From: Pseudoalteromonas sp. A25
GTDB lineage: Bacteria; Pseudomonadota; Gammaproteobacteria; Enterobacterales; Alteromonadaceae
NCBI RefSeq assembly: GCF_009176705.1
Contig: NZ_AP021846.1
Location: 528,001 to 592,000 of the forward strand
Reading direction: 5' to 3'
Length of the DNA stretch: 64,000 nt
Each line of letters starts with the position of its first letter. Positions within the stretch are counted from its first letter, which is position 1. A model generated the notes under the pieces. It had not been told where the DNA came from. It did not search any database and worked only from the letters and a program-made list of their open reading frames with translations. The position numbers were made by a program, and so were the translations under genes. Shown here piece after piece: positions 1 through 9,424 of this stretch.

Positions 1-1
1 T

Positions 2-1756
2 CAATTAAAAGCGCTAGAGGTGATCCCGTCAGGTATTGTCCACTCGTTGCAAGACAACTATCTGTATCTTAGAAAGATTGAACAATATTTACAGGCATTT
101 GATGACCAGCAAACGCAAACCTTGCCTGATGACGCGGTATCGCAGGCTAGGTTGGTTAACTTAATGGGCGTCGAAAACTACGATGCATGTTTGGCGATGT
201 TACAAACAAGAATGACAAAAATTCGAGAGGAATTTAGTCAGGTTATCGGAGATGAGCCGCTAGAGCATACTCAATCTGATGAAGCTTTCACATACGTATG
301 GCTTGAGGAAGATACTGAGCAATTAGCGGGGAGAGTAGATACGACCCAAATACAGTTATGGCACAATGCGTTACAAGAGTTTAAAGCTGCACTTACCAAA
401 CGACAAGTTGGAGCTCGGGGTGCGGATATCCTCGATAAACTTATGCCTTGCTTATTGCATCAAGCAGCAGAGTTAAGCTTAGGTGGTGATGTATTAAGCC
501 GTGTTTTAAAGATAGTGACAACGGTGGTATCAAGAACCGCTTATCTCGAGTTGCTCTATGAAAATCAGGGGGCGCTAAAACAGTTATTGTTTTTAACTTC
601 TCACAGTCAGTGGATAGCCGAACATATTGCAAAATATCCAATTTTGCTTGATGAGCTATTAGACCCAGCTGCGCTGTATAAGCCCCTGCCTTTGAATGCT
701 TACAAGCTTGAAATTAGGCAATATTTTCTTCGTATTGAACAACATGATTTAGAGCAACAAATGGAAGCGCTGCGTCAGTTTAAACAGGCGCATCAACTTC
801 GAATTGCCGCTGCAGATGCAACCAATGTGTTAAGTATTATGCAAGTAAGCGATCACTTAACGGCTTTGGCTGAAGCAATCATAGAGCAGTCAGTGAACTT
901 AGCTTGGCAACAAATGACGGAACGTTATGGCGCACCGCAAGGAAGTCATGAGGACGAAAAAGGCTTTGCTGTTATTGCATATGGTAAAACAGGGGGGTGG
1001 GAGCTTGGATATGACTCTGATTTAGACTTGGTTTTTGTACACAATCGCGATGGTGACAGTGATACACAGGGCGACAAGCCTATTTCTTCACGGCAGTTCT
1101 ATCTTAAGCTTGCGCAGCGATTAATGCATTTATTTAATACCAGAACGGCTTCGGGTATTTTGTATGAACTGGATACGCGTCTGCGACCTGAAGGTAATTC
1201 TGGGTTGTTAGCCATCAATTTAGAAAGTTACTACCAATATCAGCTGCAACAAGCATGGACATGGGAGCATCAAGCGATTGTCAGAGCGAGGCTCGTATAT
1301 GGGCAAGCAGATATGCGAGCGCGGTTTATGCAAATACGGGCTAGTGTTTTACAACAACCAAGAGCACATGAAAAACTTTTGAGTGATGTAACATCAATGC
1401 GTGAAAAAATGCGCGCTCATCTGAGCAAAGATACTGATGAGTTGTTTGATTTAAAGCAAGGGCTTGGCGGCATGACAGATATTGAGTTTATCGTGCAATA
1501 CCTTGTTTTGAACAATGCTCAGCATTCCCCAGAGCTAATTGAATATACTGATAATATCCGTATTTTAGCGTGTGCGCGTAAATTGGGTATTTTACCTGAG
1601 CAAGCGCAATCAGTCCTGAGCGAAGCGTATTGTTTCTTCCGCGAGCTTTATCATAATCAAAGCTTAAACGGACAAGGAAAGTGTATAGCAAAAGACCCGC
1701 AGATACGCACACTGACTGACAAAGTCACTGAAATCTATGTGGCTACACTTACATAA
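2..1756 (+). CDS. glnE: Glutamine synthetase adenylyltransferase/deadenylase, C-terminal part (partial)
   Basis: GlnE adds AMP to, and removes it from, glutamine synthetase in response to nitrogen status. The frame is open from base 2, so the gene runs off the left edge; about 585 of the usual roughly 940 residues are present. The visible part holds the end of the first (deadenylylating) nucleotidyltransferase half, the helical linker, and the second (adenylylating) nucleotidyltransferase domain with its metal-binding signature GYDSDLDLVF at about 1006-1035, followed by the C-terminal helical region (DLKQGLGGMTDIEF). A GTG at 20 is only the first start-like codon in the fragment and is not the real start. 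A hairpin terminator follows the stop. Identification is firm. Confidence 0.95.
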   Translation, partial: QLKALEVIPSGIVHSLQDNYLYLRKIEQYLQAFDDQQTQTLPDDAVSQARLVNLMGVENYDACLAMLQTRMTKIREEFSQVIGDEPLEHTQSDEAFTYVWLEEDTEQLAGRVDTTQIQLWHNALQEFKAALTKRQVGARGADILDKLMPCLLHQAAELSLGGDVLSRVLKIVTTVVSRTAYLELLYENQGALKQLLFLTSHSQWIAEHIAKYPILLDELLDPAALYKPLPLNAYKLEIRQYFLRIEQHDLEQQMEALRQFKQAHQLRIAAADATNVLSIMQVSDHLTALAEAIIEQSVNLAWQQMTERYGAPQGSHEDEKGFAVIAYGKTGGWELGYDSDLDLVFVHNRDGDSDTQGDKPISSRQFYLKLAQRLMHLFNTRTASGILYELDTRLRPEGNSGLLAINLESYYQYQLQQAWTWEHQAIVRARLVYGQADMRARFMQIRASVLQQPRAHEKLLSDVTSMREKMRAHLSKDTDELFDLKQGLGGMTDIEFIVQYLVLNNAQHSPELIEYTDNIRILACARKLGILPEQAQSVLSEAYCFFRELYHNQSLNGQGKCIAKDPQIRTLTDKVTEIYVATLT

Positions 1757-1782
1757 GCACTGCGGTACGTCTAGAAAGGTGT

Positions 1783-1813
1783 TGTGACCTCAGTTGAGGT
1801 CACATGTATTTTT
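1783..1813 (+). terminator. Probable terminator after glnE
   Basis: A ten-base-pair inverted repeat (TGTGACCTCA / TGAGGTCACA, 1783-1792 and 1795-1804) is followed by a T-rich run. It lies between two convergent genes and its T-run overlaps the stop codon of the minus-strand gene. It shares the core ACCTCAGYTGAGGT with another palindrome at 43966. Confidence 0.6.
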
Positions 1814-2477
1814 AGCCGCTTAACTTACGACAGTTATCACGCACGAAGCGGGTTGGCTTTTCGGTGATCACCGCAGCACGTTGGCGATGACAGAAAAAAG
1901 TAAATATTTCGTATTCAAAATCGTCGTTAATGGCACGACCGACTTGGTACAGTGCAGACAAAAAATTACTGTCGACACGGAAGTTATGTTTGACGACATA
2001 GTCTTTATCTAAATACCAAAACAATTCAATGTCTTCTTGGCGAGCATAAGTTGCAAGCACGCCTTTGAGGGTGTCGCCAGATTCAAAACGTCGAGCCTGA
2101 TGCTCTCCAGTCCAGCGTTGGCTAGAGGCTTTTACAGCCCTTTCTCTGTCTTTGAGTGCCTCATCAAGGGCAAATGAGGGGTTGCCCAACTCGATGACAA
2201 ATTTTGCACGCTCTGTATCTCTGCTGGTGGTCCTGTTACGAAAGCTTTCATAAAACTGAGAAAACCCTTGAGCTGCCACATTGGCAGTTGTGCTAACACT
2301 CATTTTTGGCATCGCGCCAAATAAAAAGTAGTACGCCGAAGCAATCAGTATAACTGCCAATGACAGGTGTTTAACCCAAAACCAGGCTGCCGATACCTTT
2401 CTTGCTGCCTTTTTACGGCGTACCGGAGTAGGAGCGGGTTGTTTTGGTCTTGTTTTTGGATTTTTTTTCATAACCAT
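1812..2477 (-). CDS. TcpQ-domain inner-membrane protein
   Basis: A 221-residue protein with a very basic N-terminus, one membrane helix at about residues 35-53 (HLSLAVILIASAYYFLFGA), and a C-terminal region of the TcpQ type (SGDTLKGVLATYA... IELFWYLDKDY... NFLSALYQVGRAI). TcpQ-like domains occur in pilus and secretion proteins. No pilus genes are nearby, so its exact role is unknown. It starts nine bases after lpxL on the same strand and is probably cotranscribed with it. ATG at 2471 is an alternative start two codons in. Confidence 0.75.
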   Translation of the reverse strand: MVMKKNPKTRPKQPAPTPVRRKKAARKVSAAWFWVKHLSLAVILIASAYYFLFGAMPKMSVSTTANVAAQGFSQFYESFRNRTTSRDTERAKFVIELGNPSFALDEALKDRERAVKASSQRWTGEHQARRFESGDTLKGVLATYARQEDIELFWYLDKDYVVKHNFRVDSNFLSALYQVGRAINDDFEYEIFTFFCHRQRAAVITEKPTRFVRDNCRKLSG

Positions 2478-2486
2478 AAATAACGA

Positions 2487-3419
2487 TTAGCCGTAATAAG
2501 ATGGCGCATTTTCATCTGGCCTAGTTTTAAATCGTCTGTGTAACCACATGTATTGCTCAGGCGCTAACATGATGGATTGCTCCATTCGTTGATTTACACG
2601 TGTTACATCCTGCTTGGCGTTTTCGCTAGGAAAGTCAGTCATTGCAGGATAAATTTTTAAGTGATACTTACCCTTAGCGTCTCTTGTGCCACTTAAGCTT
2701 AGTGTTTCACATTTTTTGCTAGATGAAAATAATAACGTGCCGGTGGTTGTGGCGGCATCAGGAACACAAAAGAAAGGAGCAAATTCACAGCGATTGCGCC
2801 CGTAGTCTTGATCGGGTAAGTAATAGCACATTTTTTTCTTGTTAAGTGCCTGTAATAAGCCTTTAACATCGCGTTTGGTGATCAGAGATTCGTTTGAGCG
2901 TAACCGACCTTTGGTCATAAAGTATTCCATTAGCGGATTGTTATGTGGCCGATAAAAACCAATGCCTTGCTGCTCACTGCCCAATATTCTGCCTAGCATT
3001 TCAAGGTGTAGCATATGTGGTACTAACAGCAGCACGCCCTTACCTTGTTGTTGGACCTCTTCAACTAACTCTATTCCTTCAATAGAACCAATCACAGATT
3101 TGATACGCCATTGTGGCCACCACCAAGCCATGCCCGTTTCAAGCGTGGCGATACCAGTATTTTCCATATTCCTTAAAACCATTTCAGCTTGCTGCGCTTT
3201 GGTTAAATGGGGAAAACATAAAGCGACATTAACTTGTGCGATATGACGGCGTTTTTTAACAAAACGATGTACTAGGCGGCCGAGTAGTCTCCCAAAGAAA
3301 AACTGCACTCGCTGAGGTAGCCAAGATATAAGATACAAAAATAAGACACCTATCCAAGTTAACCAATAGCGAGGCGCTAGAAATGACCATTTAAAAGTAG
3401 GGGTTGTTACCACAAACAA
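2487..3419 (-). CDS. lpxL: Kdo2-lipid IVA lauroyl acyltransferase family protein
   Basis: Inner-membrane acyltransferase that adds a secondary acyl chain to lipid A. The 310-residue protein begins with the family hallmark APRYWLTWIG and a membrane anchor. It carries the catalytic HX4E motif (HMLHLE), the FYRPHNNPLMEY substrate block, GRLRSNESLI, PDQDYG, and the ending MWLHRRFKTRP typical of LpxL. Length matches the family. The acyl chain it transfers cannot be read from sequence. The TcpQ-like gene follows nine bases downstream. Confidence 0.92.
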   Translation of the reverse strand: MFVVTTPTFKWSFLAPRYWLTWIGVLFLYLISWLPQRVQFFFGRLLGRLVHRFVKKRRHIAQVNVALCFPHLTKAQQAEMVLRNMENTGIATLETGMAWWWPQWRIKSVIGSIEGIELVEEVQQQGKGVLLLVPHMLHLEMLGRILGSEQQGIGFYRPHNNPLMEYFMTKGRLRSNESLITKRDVKGLLQALNKKKMCYYLPDQDYGRNRCEFAPFFCVPDAATTTGTLLFSSSKKCETLSLSGTRDAKGKYHLKIYPAMTDFPSENAKQDVTRVNQRMEQSIMLAPEQYMWLHRRFKTRPDENAPSYYG

Positions 3420-3460
3420 TATCTCTTACTGCATAATGGCGTTAGTTTATCGCAAGTGCT

Positions 3461-3493
3461 TAAAAAAACAAAAGCCGACACAGAGTCGGCTTT
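3461..3493 (-). terminator. Rho-independent terminator of tolC
   Basis: On the minus strand the stem AAAGCCGAC / GTCGGCTTT (3471-3479 and 3485-3493, loop of five) is followed by a run of Ts (As at 3462-3470 on the plus strand). It lies just downstream of the tolC stop. Confidence 0.9.
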
Positions 3494-3518
3494 ATAGAAC
3501 TTGAAACTACAGTAGAGA

Positions 3519-4865
3519 TTAGCTTTGCACTAAGCCTTTATTGATTGCTTCTAAATCGCTACGAGATAATGTACCTGTTGCTTGCTTTAAGCGCAGTGAA
3601 GAAAGCACATATTGATAACGCAAGTTTGCTAGGTTTCGTTTTGCGTTATATAGATTTTGCGTGCTGACAAGAACGTCAACGATAGTACGTGTACCTACCT
3701 CAAAACCGGCTTCAGTAGCTTGCAAGGCGCTTTCTGCAGACACCACGGCTTGTTCTAGTGCACGATACGTTGCTACGTTAGACATCACTTGGTTATAAGA
3801 GGTGATCACAGAACGCGTTACTTCACGCATACTTGCTTCTAAGTCTTGGCTTGCACCCACATACAATGCGCGTGCCTGCTCGGTTGCCGCCATAGTTTGA
3901 CCACCAGAGTAGATTGGTACGTTCAAGGTTAATGCCACCGAGGTTTGATCTTCTCTAGGGACATTTAAACGGCCGTTACTGTCCGTTAATGAATCACCAT
4001 AGCTTGCAGATAATCCTACTGTTGGATAATGTCCCGCTTTGGCAAGTTCTATTTGGTCTTCGGCGATATCTAAGCTTGCTTTTGCAAGTGCCAGAGATAA
4101 GTTTTTCTCTTTTGCCACGCCAACAAAGTCAGTCGCTTGCTTGCTTGGCGTCACGGTTGAGAAAGTATCAGTATTGAGTGAGTCTAATTTGTTATGATAC
4201 TTACCCGTAATGGTGCGAAGTGCTTCACGAGCGGTTTCAACATCATTTTTAGCTACAATCTCATTGGCTACGGATTGGTCAAACTGTGCTTGTGCCTCGT
4301 GTACGTCGGTAATTGCAGTTAGGCCTACTTCGTAACGCTGCTTTGTTTGTTCGAGTTGGCGTTCAATGGCGCGCTTTTCGGCTTGCACAAATTCAAGGTT
4401 ATCGAGAGCGCTTAATACATCAAAATAGCCCTGAGCAATACGTACCACTAGCTCTTGCTGAGTTAGCTCATATTGGGTCATCGCTTGCATTGCTTGCTTT
4501 TTAGCAATGTCTAAATTTTGCCACGAAGACATGTTGAAAATGGTTTGTTGCAATGCAATTGAGCGACTAAATGTGTCTTGAAAGCCACTACCCATCGTAT
4601 AACCAGTTAGGTCATTTTGCTGTGGTGAAAAACCATCAGAGTCTACTTGACGATAACTTGATTCAAAACCCAATTGTGGAAGTAAAACGCTTAAGGCTTG
4701 CTCTTGCGCGTATTTTTGCGCATCGGCCTGTGCTTTTGCTTTTAGCACTGTAGGATCGTTTGCTGTTGCAATGTCGTATACTTGAAGTAAATCTTCGGCG
4801 TGCGACAGATTAGTAGTTAAAGCACATGATAGGCCAACTAACAGAGATAATAAGCTTTTTTTCAT
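3519..4865 (-). CDS. tolC: TolC outer-membrane efflux/secretion channel
   Basis: TolC forms the trimeric outer-membrane exit duct for multidrug efflux and type I secretion. The 448-residue protein starts with a signal peptide (MKKSLLSLLVGLSCALTTNLSHA), followed by EDLLQVYDIATANDP, the standard start of mature TolC. It has two internally repeated coiled-coil halves with the GYFDVLSALDNLEF and VDVLVSTQNLYNAKRNLA hairpin motifs. Length is normal. It is transcribed away from nudF, the same arrangement as in E. coli. Its own terminator follows. Confidence 0.95.
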   Translation of the reverse strand: MKKSLLSLLVGLSCALTTNLSHAEDLLQVYDIATANDPTVLKAKAQADAQKYAQEQALSVLLPQLGFESSYRQVDSDGFSPQQNDLTGYTMGSGFQDTFSRSIALQQTIFNMSSWQNLDIAKKQAMQAMTQYELTQQELVVRIAQGYFDVLSALDNLEFVQAEKRAIERQLEQTKQRYEVGLTAITDVHEAQAQFDQSVANEIVAKNDVETAREALRTITGKYHNKLDSLNTDTFSTVTPSKQATDFVGVAKEKNLSLALAKASLDIAEDQIELAKAGHYPTVGLSASYGDSLTDSNGRLNVPREDQTSVALTLNVPIYSGGQTMAATEQARALYVGASQDLEASMREVTRSVITSYNQVMSNVATYRALEQAVVSAESALQATEAGFEVGTRTIVDVLVSTQNLYNAKRNLANLRYQYVLSSLRLKQATGTLSRSDLEAINKGLVQS

Positions 4866-5085
4866 CGTTCGTTCAGTCCTTAGACAACTTTTTGTATTAA
4901 ACGCATGTTACCTTGTTTTTTTCTAGAACGAAAAAGTTTAAACGTAAAACAATACCAACAAATGTAACAGAATATAATACAGGCCTTTATCTTGTGACAA
5001 AGACGTTTGAGAATAGTCAGAGCCACTATCATGGGGGTCGTTGATTACAATTTAAACCCCCCCTGTAAAAAATTAGGATGTAACT

Positions 5086-5706
5086 ATGTCGTCAATTAGC
5101 AGCTTTAATAACAAAGATGTGACACTTGAGTCAGTAGAAACCATTTTTAATGGTTTTTTTAAAATACAGCTTTATCAATTTCGTCATGCATTATTTGCAG
5201 GCGGTATGTCGCAAACGATAAGTAGAGAAATACTGGAGCGAGGTCATGCAGTAGCCGTTCTGCCTTATGATCCTGTTACTGACTCAATATTACTCATCGA
5301 GCAAATACGCATAGGTGCGATGGCAAGCAAATCATCTCCTTGGTTATTAGAGTGTATTGCAGGTATGGCTGAAGGCAGCAAGCAATATGAAGAGGTAGCA
5401 CGTAAAGAAGCGTTGGAAGAAGCGGGTTTAGAGTTAAAAGATTTGCACTATATGACATCGTATCTGTCGAGCCCCGGTGGCACAACTGAGCGTTTATACT
5501 TGTATTTGGCTAAAGCGGACTTATCAAACGCTGGCGGAATATATGGCTTAGAAAGCGAAGGTGAAGATATTAAAAGTCATGTGATACCCTATGCTAAAGC
5601 AATCGACTTGTTACAAAGCGGTGAAATTGATAACGCGGCAACGGTGATTAGTTTACAATGGTTGGCACTTAATAAAGATAAAGTGCTTGCTCAGTGGGTG
5701 AAGTAA
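5086..5706 (+). CDS. nudF: ADP-ribose pyrophosphatase
   Basis: Nudix hydrolase splitting ADP-ribose to AMP and ribose 5-phosphate. The 206-residue length, the N-terminal dimerisation strands and the LLECIAGMAEG segment fit NudF. The Nudix box GX5EX7REUXEEXGU is recognisable at about residues 104-127 but departs from consensus at two places: the first Glu is Lys, and the Arg before the catalytic Glu is Lys (KEALEEAGLEL). The metal-binding EE is kept. It is first in a run with yqiB, cpdA, yqiA and parE and is divergent from tolC, supporting the name. Confidence 0.9.
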   Translation: MSSISSFNNKDVTLESVETIFNGFFKIQLYQFRHALFAGGMSQTISREILERGHAVAVLPYDPVTDSILLIEQIRIGAMASKSSPWLLECIAGMAEGSKQYEEVARKEALEEAGLELKDLHYMTSYLSSPGGTTERLYLYLAKADLSNAGGIYGLESEGEDIKSHVIPYAKAIDLLQSGEIDNAATVISLQWLALNKDKVLAQWVK

Positions 5707-5725
5707 AATAAGTTGAGGTGTAACT

Positions 5726-6181
5726 TTGAGTGATATGGCCCTAGCACGTGATTATGTTCAGTCCTTACCAAAGTATATTACTTTGTGTGAGCGTAACTAC
5801 TTGCGCGCACTTAAATTGTTGCCCCCTGAAGAGCTAGGTGCACAAAGAGCCATCGAGCTTGCGAATATACATTATGTGATTGAAGTGCAGGGCTGTGCTA
5901 AATACACCACCGACATCGCCATTAAGCAAACCTCTAACGCTAGTGTTTTTTTCCCAAGTTTACACCTAGAGGTGCGTTTGTATCACGATGCGAGGGTTGC
6001 TGAGGTCGTGCATCATGATTATCACCAGCGTATTAAGCCCTCGTATCGATATCCAAACCCTAAAATGCATCAAAAAGACGAAAAATATCAAGTGAATGCT
6101 TTTTTAGCCGATTGGCTAATGGCTTGCCTTGAAAGTGGTAAGGTGCCGCTTAATTGGGATGTTAACAATGGCTTGGTTTGA
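5726..6181 (+). CDS. yqiB: DUF1249 protein (YqiB family)
   Basis: A 151-residue soluble protein of the DUF1249/YqiB family, of unknown function, always found beside nudF and cpdA. The start is taken at TTG 5726 because AGGTG sits five bases upstream; ATG 5735 is an in-frame alternative. Recognisable blocks are the LPKYI...CERNYLRALKLLP opening and LYHDARVAEV. Its 3' end overlaps cpdA by 14 bases, so translation may be coupled. Confidence 0.88.
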   Translation: MSDMALARDYVQSLPKYITLCERNYLRALKLLPPEELGAQRAIELANIHYVIEVQGCAKYTTDIAIKQTSNASVFFPSLHLEVRLYHDARVAEVVHHDYHQRIKPSYRYPNPKMHQKDEKYQVNAFLADWLMACLESGKVPLNWDVNNGLV

Positions 6182-6941
6182 GCAAAAATATGCGTTTGCA
6201 CACTCAACAATTAGGCTTGCCCACATTACCGATAGTCACTTATTTGCTGATCCACAAGGCGTGTATTTTGAAGTAAATACGGCGCAGTATTTACGTCGGG
6301 TGTTGGCACAGTTGGCTACACAGTCGCTAGATGCGGTGATATTTGGTGGTGATTTAACGCAAGACCATACGCTCGCATCTTATACCTTATTTGCGCAATT
6401 AGTTGCAGAGTCGAGTTTACCCTGTCCAGTATTTTGGTTACCTGGTAACCACGATGAAGTTGAGCTGCTAAACCACATCAGTCATGGACAAATACATGGC
6501 GCAAAGCATCTTTATAATGAACAAATGGATATTCTGTTACTCAATTCAAAAGGGGTCACCCCTGCAGGATGGTGCGATGAGCATCATTTAGCTGAAATTG
6601 AGCAAGTCTTAAATAGCACAGCCAGTAAAACCTTGGTTTTTTGCCATCATCATCCAGTGCCTATTCAAGGTTATTTAGATAAGCACATGTTAGAAAATGG
6701 CCCGCAATTACTGAATACATTAGTAGATAGTAAGCAGGTACTGGCACTCGTACATGGCCATGTACACAATGAGTATCACCAACGCTTCAGAGAGCTTGAT
6801 ATTTTTGCCACACCAGCAACGTCTATCCAATTTACTAAAGGCACTGCGCATTGGCAGCAGCAAGACTTGGGACCAGCGTGGCGGCTTATTCAAATTGAAG
6901 GCGACACATTGGCAACAGAGGTGGTATGGTTAAACGGGTAA
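6168..6941 (+). CDS. cpdA: 3',5'-cyclic AMP phosphodiesterase
   Basis: Class III metallophosphoesterase that hydrolyses cAMP. All metal-binding blocks are present in order: DSH near the N-terminus (ITDSHLF), GGDLTQD, PGNHDE, the paired histidines in CHHHP, and GHVHNE near the C-terminus. The reading frame is open upstream to ATG 6129, but ATG 6168 (MAWFEQ) gives the family length of 257 residues. It overlaps the end of yqiB and the start of yqiA by 14 and 16 bases. Confidence 0.92.
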   Translation: MAWFEQKYAFAHSTIRLAHITDSHLFADPQGVYFEVNTAQYLRRVLAQLATQSLDAVIFGGDLTQDHTLASYTLFAQLVAESSLPCPVFWLPGNHDEVELLNHISHGQIHGAKHLYNEQMDILLLNSKGVTPAGWCDEHHLAEIEQVLNSTASKTLVFCHHHPVPIQGYLDKHMLENGPQLLNTLVDSKQVLALVHGHVHNEYHQRFRELDIFATPATSIQFTKGTAHWQQQDLGPAWRLIQIEGDTLATEVVWLNG

Positions 6942-7492
6942 TTTATATTCATGGTTTTAATAGTTCTGAGTTATCAGCTAAGGCGCAACAATTTGGCGCT
7001 TGGCTAGCACACCAGCCTTTGTCATGTGAATATATAACGCCTCGGCTACACTTTGACCCGCGCATTGCAATTTTGCAGTTGGAGTCGGTTATCAATGAGC
7101 AAACAGTATTGCTTGGCAGCTCTTTAGGGGGCTTTTACGCTACCTATTTATCGCAACGGCATAACTTACCTGCAGTGGTGATCAATCCAGCGGTACGCCC
7201 TTTTGAATTATTGGCGGATTATTTGGGAGCGCAGTATAATCCGTACCAGCAGATACATTATCATTTAAAGCACGAGCATGTGCTGGCGCTTAAACAGTTG
7301 TATGTAGCGCACTTAACAAAACCAGAATTATTGATGTTGTTGCAGCAAATGGGCGATGAAGTCTTACCTTATCAACAAGCGCTGCAATATTATCAAGCGT
7401 GCCAGCAACGTATAGACTTTGCTGGCGATCATAGTTTTATGGACTTTCAACGTTACTTTGACACGGTTGTCAATTTTCTTAAAATCACGTAA
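6926..7492 (+). CDS. yqiA: YqiA-type esterase
   Basis: A 188-residue alpha/beta hydrolase. IYIHGFNSS near the N-terminus forms the oxyanion region, GSSLGGFYA holds the nucleophile serine, and GDHSF near the C-terminus carries the histidine. In E. coli YqiA is a short-chain esterase of unclear biological role, encoded immediately before parE as here. Confidence 0.9.
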   Translation: MVKRVIYIHGFNSSELSAKAQQFGAWLAHQPLSCEYITPRLHFDPRIAILQLESVINEQTVLLGSSLGGFYATYLSQRHNLPAVVINPAVRPFELLADYLGAQYNPYQQIHYHLKHEHVLALKQLYVAHLTKPELLMLLQQMGDEVLPYQQALQYYQACQQRIDFAGDHSFMDFQRYFDTVVNFLKIT

Positions 7493-7524
7493 AACAAAAC
7501 GAATTAAATAAAAAGAATCTACCT

Positions 7525-9420
7525 ATGAGCGAGCAAAACTATAACGCCGAAGCCATTGAGGTTTTAAATGGTTTAGAGCCGGTAAAACGTCGTCCTGGCA
7601 TGTACACTGACACCACGCGACCCAACCATTTGGGGCAAGAGGTTATTGATAACAGTGTGGATGAAGCGCTCGCCGGTCATGCAACTAAAATTGATGTGAT
7701 TTTGCATGAAGATAACTCGTTGGAAGTTATTGATGATGGTCGCGGTATGCCTGTGGATATCCATCCTGAAGAGGGCTTACCTGGGGTTGAACTCATTTTG
7801 ACCAAGCTTCATGCTGGGGGCAAGTTCTCCAATAAAAACTATCAGTTTTCTGGTGGTCTGCATGGGGTGGGGATCTCAGTAGTAAATGCTTTATCAAGTC
7901 GTGTCGAGATCACGGTGAAGCGTGACGGCCAAGTGTATGAAATGGCATTTGAGCACGGTGATAAAGTACAAGACCTTGACGTGACAGGCACTGTTGGCAA
8001 GCGCAACACCGGTACATCGGTGCATTTTTGGCCAGATGCCAGCTATTTTGACTCTGCCAACTTTTCTCTTGCAAAGCTCAATCATGTATTAAAAGCCAAA
8101 GCGGTATTATGCCCAGGCCTTAGAATTCGTTTTATCAACAAGCAAACCAAAGAAACACAAGAATGGCACTATGAAGCTGGGCTTGAAGATTATCTAAAAG
8201 ACAGTGCACAAGGCTATGAGGTTTTACCAAAAGCGCCCTTTACGGGCAGCTTTAGTGGTTCAACAGAAGGGGTAGACTGGGCACTGCATTGGTTACCTGA
8301 GGGCGGTGAGTCAATCACCGAAAGCTATGTAAACCTTATCCCGACCGCACAAGGCGGTACGCATGTGAATGGTTTAAGACAAGGCTTGCTAGAAGCAATG
8401 CGAGAGTTTTGTGAGTTTCGCAACTTATTACCCCGAGGCGTAAAACTTACCCCAGAGGATATTTGGGATAAGTGCAGTTACGTATTGTCGGTTAAAATGC
8501 AAGACCCACAATTTGCTGGCCAAACCAAAGAAAAATTATCATCGCGCTCTTGCGCTACGTTTGTGTCTGGCATTGTAAAAGATGCATTTAGTTTATGGTT
8601 AAATGAACATACAGACACCGCAGAATTATTAGCAGAGCTGTGTATCAGCAATGCACAAAAGCGACTGCGTGCGGCTAAAAAAGTGGTGCGTAAAAAAGTA
8701 ACCTCTGGCCCTGCATTACCGGGCAAGCTGACCGACTGTTCGGGTAGCGAAACAGAACGCTCAGAATTGTTTTTGGTAGAGGGTGATTCTGCAGGTGGTT
8801 CAGCGAAGCAGGCAAGAGATCGTGAGTTTCAAGCCATCATGCCGCTTAGGGGGAAAATCTTAAATACTTGGGAAGTGGAGTCGGGGCAAATTTTAGCCTC
8901 ACAAGAAGTGCACGATATTTCTGTTGCGCTGGGTATTGACCCTGACTCAGAAGATTTATCTGGCCTGCGCTATGGCAAAATTTGTATTCTTGCCGATGCG
9001 GATTCGGATGGACTACACATTGCAACCTTATTGTGTGCGCTGTTTGTTCGTCATTTTCCAACTCTGGTAAAACAGGGGCATGTCTTTGTAGCCATGCCGC
9101 CATTATTTAGGATCGACGTAGGTAAAGAAGTGTATTACGCACTCGACGAAGACGAGAAAAAAGGCGTACTAGATAGAATTGAAGCTGAAAAGAAACGCGG
9201 TAAAGTGAATGTACAGCGCTTTAAAGGATTGGGTGAAATGAACCCATTGCAGCTTCGTGAAACCACCATGGACCCAAATACGCGTCGCTTAGTACAACTG
9301 ACTTTAGATGAACAAGAACACACCATGGAAATGATGGATATGCTGCTTGCTAAAAAACGCTCTAGCGATCGAAAAGAATGGCTTGAAAACCACGGTGATA
9401 AAGCACAAGTAGAGGTGTAA
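7525..9420 (+). CDS. parE: DNA topoisomerase IV subunit B
   Basis: ATPase subunit of the enzyme that decatenates daughter chromosomes. The 631-residue protein has the GHKL ATP site (IDNSVDEALAGHA; DDGRGMP; GGLHGVG), the transducer domain, and the TOPRIM fold with LVEGDSAGGSA and the acidic DADSDG metal site. The C-terminal block QRFKGLGEMNP is typical. The partner parC lies downstream, separated by one gene of unrelated function. Confidence 0.97.
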   Translation: MSEQNYNAEAIEVLNGLEPVKRRPGMYTDTTRPNHLGQEVIDNSVDEALAGHATKIDVILHEDNSLEVIDDGRGMPVDIHPEEGLPGVELILTKLHAGGKFSNKNYQFSGGLHGVGISVVNALSSRVEITVKRDGQVYEMAFEHGDKVQDLDVTGTVGKRNTGTSVHFWPDASYFDSANFSLAKLNHVLKAKAVLCPGLRIRFINKQTKETQEWHYEAGLEDYLKDSAQGYEVLPKAPFTGSFSGSTEGVDWALHWLPEGGESITESYVNLIPTAQGGTHVNGLRQGLLEAMREFCEFRNLLPRGVKLTPEDIWDKCSYVLSVKMQDPQFAGQTKEKLSSRSCATFVSGIVKDAFSLWLNEHTDTAELLAELCISNAQKRLRAAKKVVRKKVTSGPALPGKLTDCSGSETERSELFLVEGDSAGGSAKQARDREFQAIMPLRGKILNTWEVESGQILASQEVHDISVALGIDPDSEDLSGLRYGKICILADADSDGLHIATLLCALFVRHFPTLVKQGHVFVAMPPLFRIDVGKEVYYALDEDEKKGVLDRIEAEKKRGKVNVQRFKGLGEMNPLQLRETTMDPNTRRLVQLTLDEQEHTMEMMDMLLAKKRSSDRKEWLENHGDKAQVEV

Positions 9421-9424
9421 GCGT

